NCBI RefSeq assembly: GCF_003369915.1
Contig: NC_046675.1
Coordinates: forward strand, 868,001 to 932,000
Source: Drosophila miranda
Taxonomy: Eukaryota > Arthropoda > Insecta > Diptera > Drosophilidae
Length of the DNA: 64,000 nt
Direction: 5' to 3'
Below are positions 60,511-64,000 of this stretch, one piece after another. Every line of letters starts with the position of its first letter. Position 1 is the first letter of the stretch. The notes under the pieces are model-generated. The model was given only the letters and a program-made list of their open reading frames with translations, ran no database searches and was not told where the DNA came from. The position numbers and the translations under genes are program-made.

Positions 60511-62073
60511 TTAGTCGGCAGCAGGGCTTGATAGCTTCTTTACTTCGCCGAGCATCTGATCGATGAGGATCTGCTGCTGGGCCTCGAACTGCGCTTGGAG
60601 GCGCTGCTGCTCCTCCGCCTGCTTGGAGACGAGTGCCAGGAAACGCTGGCGCTGCTCCTCCGCCTCCGCTTGATGGATCGTCAGGGCAGACAGCGTTTCC
60701 TTGGGAGTATTCGAGGGAGGATGAGTAGTCGTCGATGCCCTTCCCCTATCAAAGGCAGCGGACTGCCTCGGACTGAGTGGAAGCTGCCTTCCCGCCACCT
60801 TTTGCTTAGCGTCCCGCATGAGGGAGGCCTGTGGGTCGTAGCTGCGCCTGCGCTGCGTGACGCTACTCATCGATGAAGCAAAGTTGTGGCCGCTCCAGGA
60901 GACATTGTGGGGTGGGGCAGGGCGTCTCGGAGAAAAAGAGAATCTCCCTTTGGACTTGGGTTTCTTCTCCAGGCTCTGCTTCCGCTGTTTGGGCTCTTCT
61001 TTCGCCCCTTTTTCTGGTCCTTTCTTTGCCTCTTCTTGAGTCTCCTTTTCCTGGTTTTTCGTTGTCGGAAAACGGTTTCTCCTTGGAGAATTAGGACAGC
61101 TGTAGACGATGGTGTTCTCCCGCTTCCACAGTTGTGGGTGTAGCTGGAGACTGGACTCTGTTTCCGAGTGCTTCCGCTGGAGACTGGACTCTGTGTGGCG
61201 GTGCGGCATCGTGTGGAAGTTGGCCTCCGTGTGGCGGTGTGGCATCCTCCGGAGAACGGGATGCGTGTTGGAGCGCAGCAGAGGCGCTATCTGGAGGACA
61301 CCCCAGGGCAGATCCTTGGCCACTTGGATGAGTTTCATCGTGTGCTTGTGCTCCAGGCTTAGGTTCTGCTGCTTCTCCCTCTCCCTCCGCCACTTCTCCT
61401 TCCTCTCCTCCTCCAGTTCCTGCTCTTTCAGCTTCGACATGGCTCTGGGGGGGCCAACGATCAGGGGCTTCGCAGGAGGCGTGGCACGGGCGACGAGGCT
61501 TTTGTTGGGCTTCGCGAATAGCGGGGCGCACAGCTGCACCGCCGCCCGCTGGACGGCCATCAGAGGAGGGTCCTCGATCAGCACGGAAGACGACATGCGG
61601 ATGACCAAGGGCGGTGAGGGGGGAGTCCGTGGCGGGGGTTTGATGATCCTGTTGAGGCCATTGTCGTAGATCAACGTCTCAGAGCGCTGCAGCTGCTGCG
61701 GGAAGCGTCCTACTACAAATAGAGGGGGAGCTTCTTTTTTCATTTCGGGTGCCCGCAGAGAGCGAACCTTGGATTTGCGTCCATTTTTCTCCTTCAGATA
61801 CCCCTCGATGGCCAGGGCGGTGGAGCGATGATTCTGCATCTCCCGCCGTCGCTGGGGCGTCATCTGTGGATGGTTTGAGGATTATTCAGAATGGGTTTTC
61901 AAATACTCTCTGGCATCTCTTACCAAAGGAGGAATAATGGGGGAACCCTGGTGGCTAAAAACAGAGATAAATGTCGTCTCCTGCTCCTGCTCCAGCTCCT
62001 GCTTCTGCGCCTCCACCTCCGGCAGGAGTTTCAGCGCCTGTTCGTTGACCAATTGGAGCCAGTATTCCATCAT
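60511..62073 (-). CDS. Unrecognised basic protein with C-terminal coiled coil
   Basis: Two coding exons, 62073-61924 and 61863-60511, join in phase 0 (PPL|MTPQ) to 500 residues. I do not recognise the family. Residues 1-50 are acidic/Gln-rich (MMEYWLQLVNEQALKLLPEV). A Pro-rich zone (PPPRTPPSPP) is followed by a charged helix (KEQELEEERKEKWRREREKQ), then internal repeats in which MPHRHTE occurs twice and SETESSLQ-type motifs follow. A Lys/Glu-rich block and SFSPRRPAPPHNVSWSGHNF precede a C-terminal Gln-rich coiled coil ending QQQILIDQMLGEVKKL. Long uninterrupted frame, good splice sites and low-complexity composition fit a cytoskeletal, centrosomal or nuclear adaptor; no function can be assigned. 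An in-frame ATG at the start of exon 2 could serve as an alternative start. Confidence 0.82.
61146..61248 (-). repeat. Short internal tandem repeats in the 500-residue protein gene
   Basis: GGAGACTGGACTCTGT occurs twice and GTGTGGCGGTG(C/T)GGCATC occurs twice on the plus strand, encoding duplicated MPHRHTE and SSLQ units on the minus strand. They suggest recent in-frame expansion. Confidence 0.7.
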
Positions 62074-63465
62074 ACCTCGTATATATTTTTGTATATTTTT
62101 TTCTATAATTTTATTCTAGCTGGAAAGTAAAACCAAATGAAACGAAACGAAAGGAATGGAATGCTGCTTCGATAAACACAAAAACATCTGACATTCGTGA
62201 AATGATTGCTTCGATTGCTTTGAATTCCAATTCGAATGCTGCCCACAGGAGCCCAGGGGCAAGAGGAAGGGGCAAGGACTCTACATGCAGTGGCTGACAA
62301 ATGCGCCGCTCGTCCCATGTCCCATTTCGCATGTCGGAGTGTGCCACAAAAGGTGGTAGAGGATAGAGGGTGGTACCATTCGAAGCATCGAAGCATGTCC
62401 AGCAACAAACAAGGAGCGCAAATAAAGTCCACTCCATTACCGGCGGGACTTCAGGACTCCCATACGTGTGTGTCCTTTGTGTGCACTTCCTACGTCTGTG
62501 TGGAAGGTTTTTTGGCCCCGGAAATTTGTCTTGCGGCTGGTGCTTGGTCCTTGGAGGTGTGATTTGTTTTTTAAATTTTCCGGGGCACTCCTTGAGGGAA
62601 GTTCCGCCAGGAGTTGGCCAATTTGTCCCTGGAATTCCTTCCGTGAAACAGGGGTTTCCCTGTTTTCATAGGACTTTTGCAAATGGCAGTCACGTAGTAC
62701 TTTCACTTGCATCAGCCCCCCAGACCCGTGCGAGTATTTGCCCAATGACATGCGGCAATTTTCCACTAAATTTGCTCCGTCAAACATATTTTCCAGACGG
62801 TAGAGGAGAAGAGGAAGAGTCCTGCCCTGCTCTTGCCTCCCACTCTGCCCCTTCTCATAAGGAATTCAAATTAATACATTAACAATCTGGAGAGAGAGAT
62901 AAGCGACCTTCAGGGATGGGAGGGAACTCCTCTCGCCAGGTAATAAGCGAAGAAGAGCTTCAGTTCGTGCCACAGTCTAGCATTGCTTGGTAGCAAGCAA
63001 TCTGCCTCAAGTGGCAGTTAGGGAGCGTGCCAAGTGCCACGGATTACACAAGAACCGGAGGGGGTGGGTGGGTTGGCAAGGGGCGATGGTTAACCGCCAC
63101 AAAGGTATTTATCCCCATTGTGCTTCGTGGCGTCGTGGATTGGATTAAGTGCTGTTGCTCTCAAATTAGGTGAGTGTCGTCACGTGACACAAGATGTGGC
63201 AGGAAGATGAGGCTGAAAATTAGGCTGAAGGTGGCCGTAACGATGGGGTAGGTATACAGGGGAAATGTAGCTCCAAAAGGAGGTTGAACTCGATCAGAAA
63301 AGAGGAGGAGCAGATTAGAATTCTCCTCAATGCAGCACTTTGGCTATGGCTCTTCGTCCAAACAGAGCATAGCCCCTTGAAGGTCCTACTTTCCTGGAGT
63401 CTCGCCAGGCGACAGACATATCTGCTCTACTCTTCTTCGGTTACACTTCATAAATCTAAAGAATT
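62074..63465. other. Intergenic region
   Basis: Upstream side of the 500-residue protein gene. Open frames on both strands are short and overlap, with no family motif. No supported gene. Confidence 0.5.
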
Positions 63466-63990
63466 ATGAGCCGTAACGCAGACGGAAACGGAGTGCAACC
63501 GCAATGGCAACACGTCCGTGTCGGTGTCCACCAGCAAGAGACAAAGGGACACAGAGAAAGAGAGGGAGGAGAAGAGCAGGGAGTGCCAAAAGGGAGCCCT
63601 GAACAGGTAATAACGGTTGCACGATTGGTTGCCCCTGACAATTTCTGTGAAAATTTACAAGCTCCAAATGGAAAAGGAAGGGCAGACACAACACCCAGGG
63701 AAAACATTCTTAAATGTTTTTTCGTTTCATTTTATACTTACCTAAAATGTTCGTAGGTTAATATTTCCAATAAATCTATGAAAGATTCAAATTTTTAGAT
63801 CTCTATATCTGTATAATTTACAACTCACTTTTTCCAGTATTTGACAGTCATTGCTTGGATGACGGGGTCGTTGTCGAATTTGCTAGAGTTGCACGACGAT
63901 ACCTGGAAGGAGGTTGCCCATCTGCCAGCTTATTTTGCCATTCGCGTGCTTACGTCGCAGCTATCGTATCTTTAATTGAAGACGGAAAAC
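63466..63990 (+). CDS. Possible coding exons at the right edge (tentative)
   Basis: An ATG at 63466 opens 47 codons of charged, Gln/Glu-rich sequence to a donor (GAACAG|GTAATA) at 63606. A good pyrimidine-tract acceptor (TTTTTCCAG) follows at 63837. The exon from 63838 keeps frame for 45 codons (ELHDDTWKEVAHLPAYFAIR) to a TAA at about 63975. Another frame of the second exon is also open to the window end. The family is not recognised, and this could equally be non-coding sequence. Confidence 0.22.
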
Positions 63991-64000
63991 TTATGTATTT

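Noticed and set aside
1-64000. tRNA, rRNA, CRISPR arrays or intact transposable elements
   Set aside because: No cloverleaf-type A/B box pairs, rRNA-like blocks or direct-repeat arrays with spacers were seen by eye, and no transposase or reverse transcriptase frame was found.

Overview
The window is nuclear DNA of a Drosophila-type fly. It has compact multi-exon genes with 50-75 nt GT..AG introns, TATCGATA (DRE) promoter motifs, many short CA, CT and CAG runs, and proteins recognisable as insect members of metazoan families. Gene content (an SLC26 transporter, a PRPP-synthetase-associated protein, a CCP6-type carboxypeptidase and a prolyl-4-hydroxylase alpha cluster) resembles what I recall of the distal 3R (99F-100A, Muller element E) neighbourhood of D. 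melanogaster. Differences in copy number and extra genes suggest another species, perhaps of the obscura group; that species guess is inference. All exon structures were worked out by eye from splice sites and reading-frame continuity.

Layout. 1-1.2 kb: 5' coding exon of an SLC26 anion transporter, minus strand, cut by the window edge. 1.2-6.9 kb: non-coding. 6.9-9.5 kb: PRPSAP-like regulatory subunit of PRPP synthetase (minus), divergent from a CCP6/AGBL4-type cytosolic carboxypeptidase at 10.3-13.3 kb (plus). 15.3-30.3 kb: six prolyl-4-hydroxylase alpha (PH4-alpha) genes. The first two (plus) are adjacent, and the second has lost catalytic residues. A third (plus) faces two near-identical minus-strand copies tail to tail, so this trio forms a large inverted array. 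The sixth (plus) closes the cluster. 30-40 kb: mostly non-coding with many simple repeats and one possible small membrane protein. 40.2-42 kb: complex I subunit NDUFS4/ND-18 (minus), head to head with an intronless HP1-family gene (plus), with DRE motifs between them. 42.3-43.9 kb: a PH4-alpha pseudogene torn apart by an inversion that left an inverted duplication of its catalytic exon. 43.9-60.5 kb: a gene desert with pyrimidine-rich tracts, simple repeats and clustered palindromes that look regulatory. 60.5-62.1 kb: an unrecognised 500-residue basic protein (minus). 62.1-64 kb: mostly non-coding, with a possible exon at the end.

Functionally the cluster encodes ER-luminal collagen-type prolyl hydroxylase subunits, which would work with protein disulfide isomerase. 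The most interesting material is the evolutionary behaviour of this cluster (inverted duplication, mosaic identity, intron presence/absence, conserved NAGNAG acceptors, a pseudoenzyme, an inversion-broken copy), and an HP1-like gene with an altered chromoshadow pocket that shares a short divergent promoter with ND-18.
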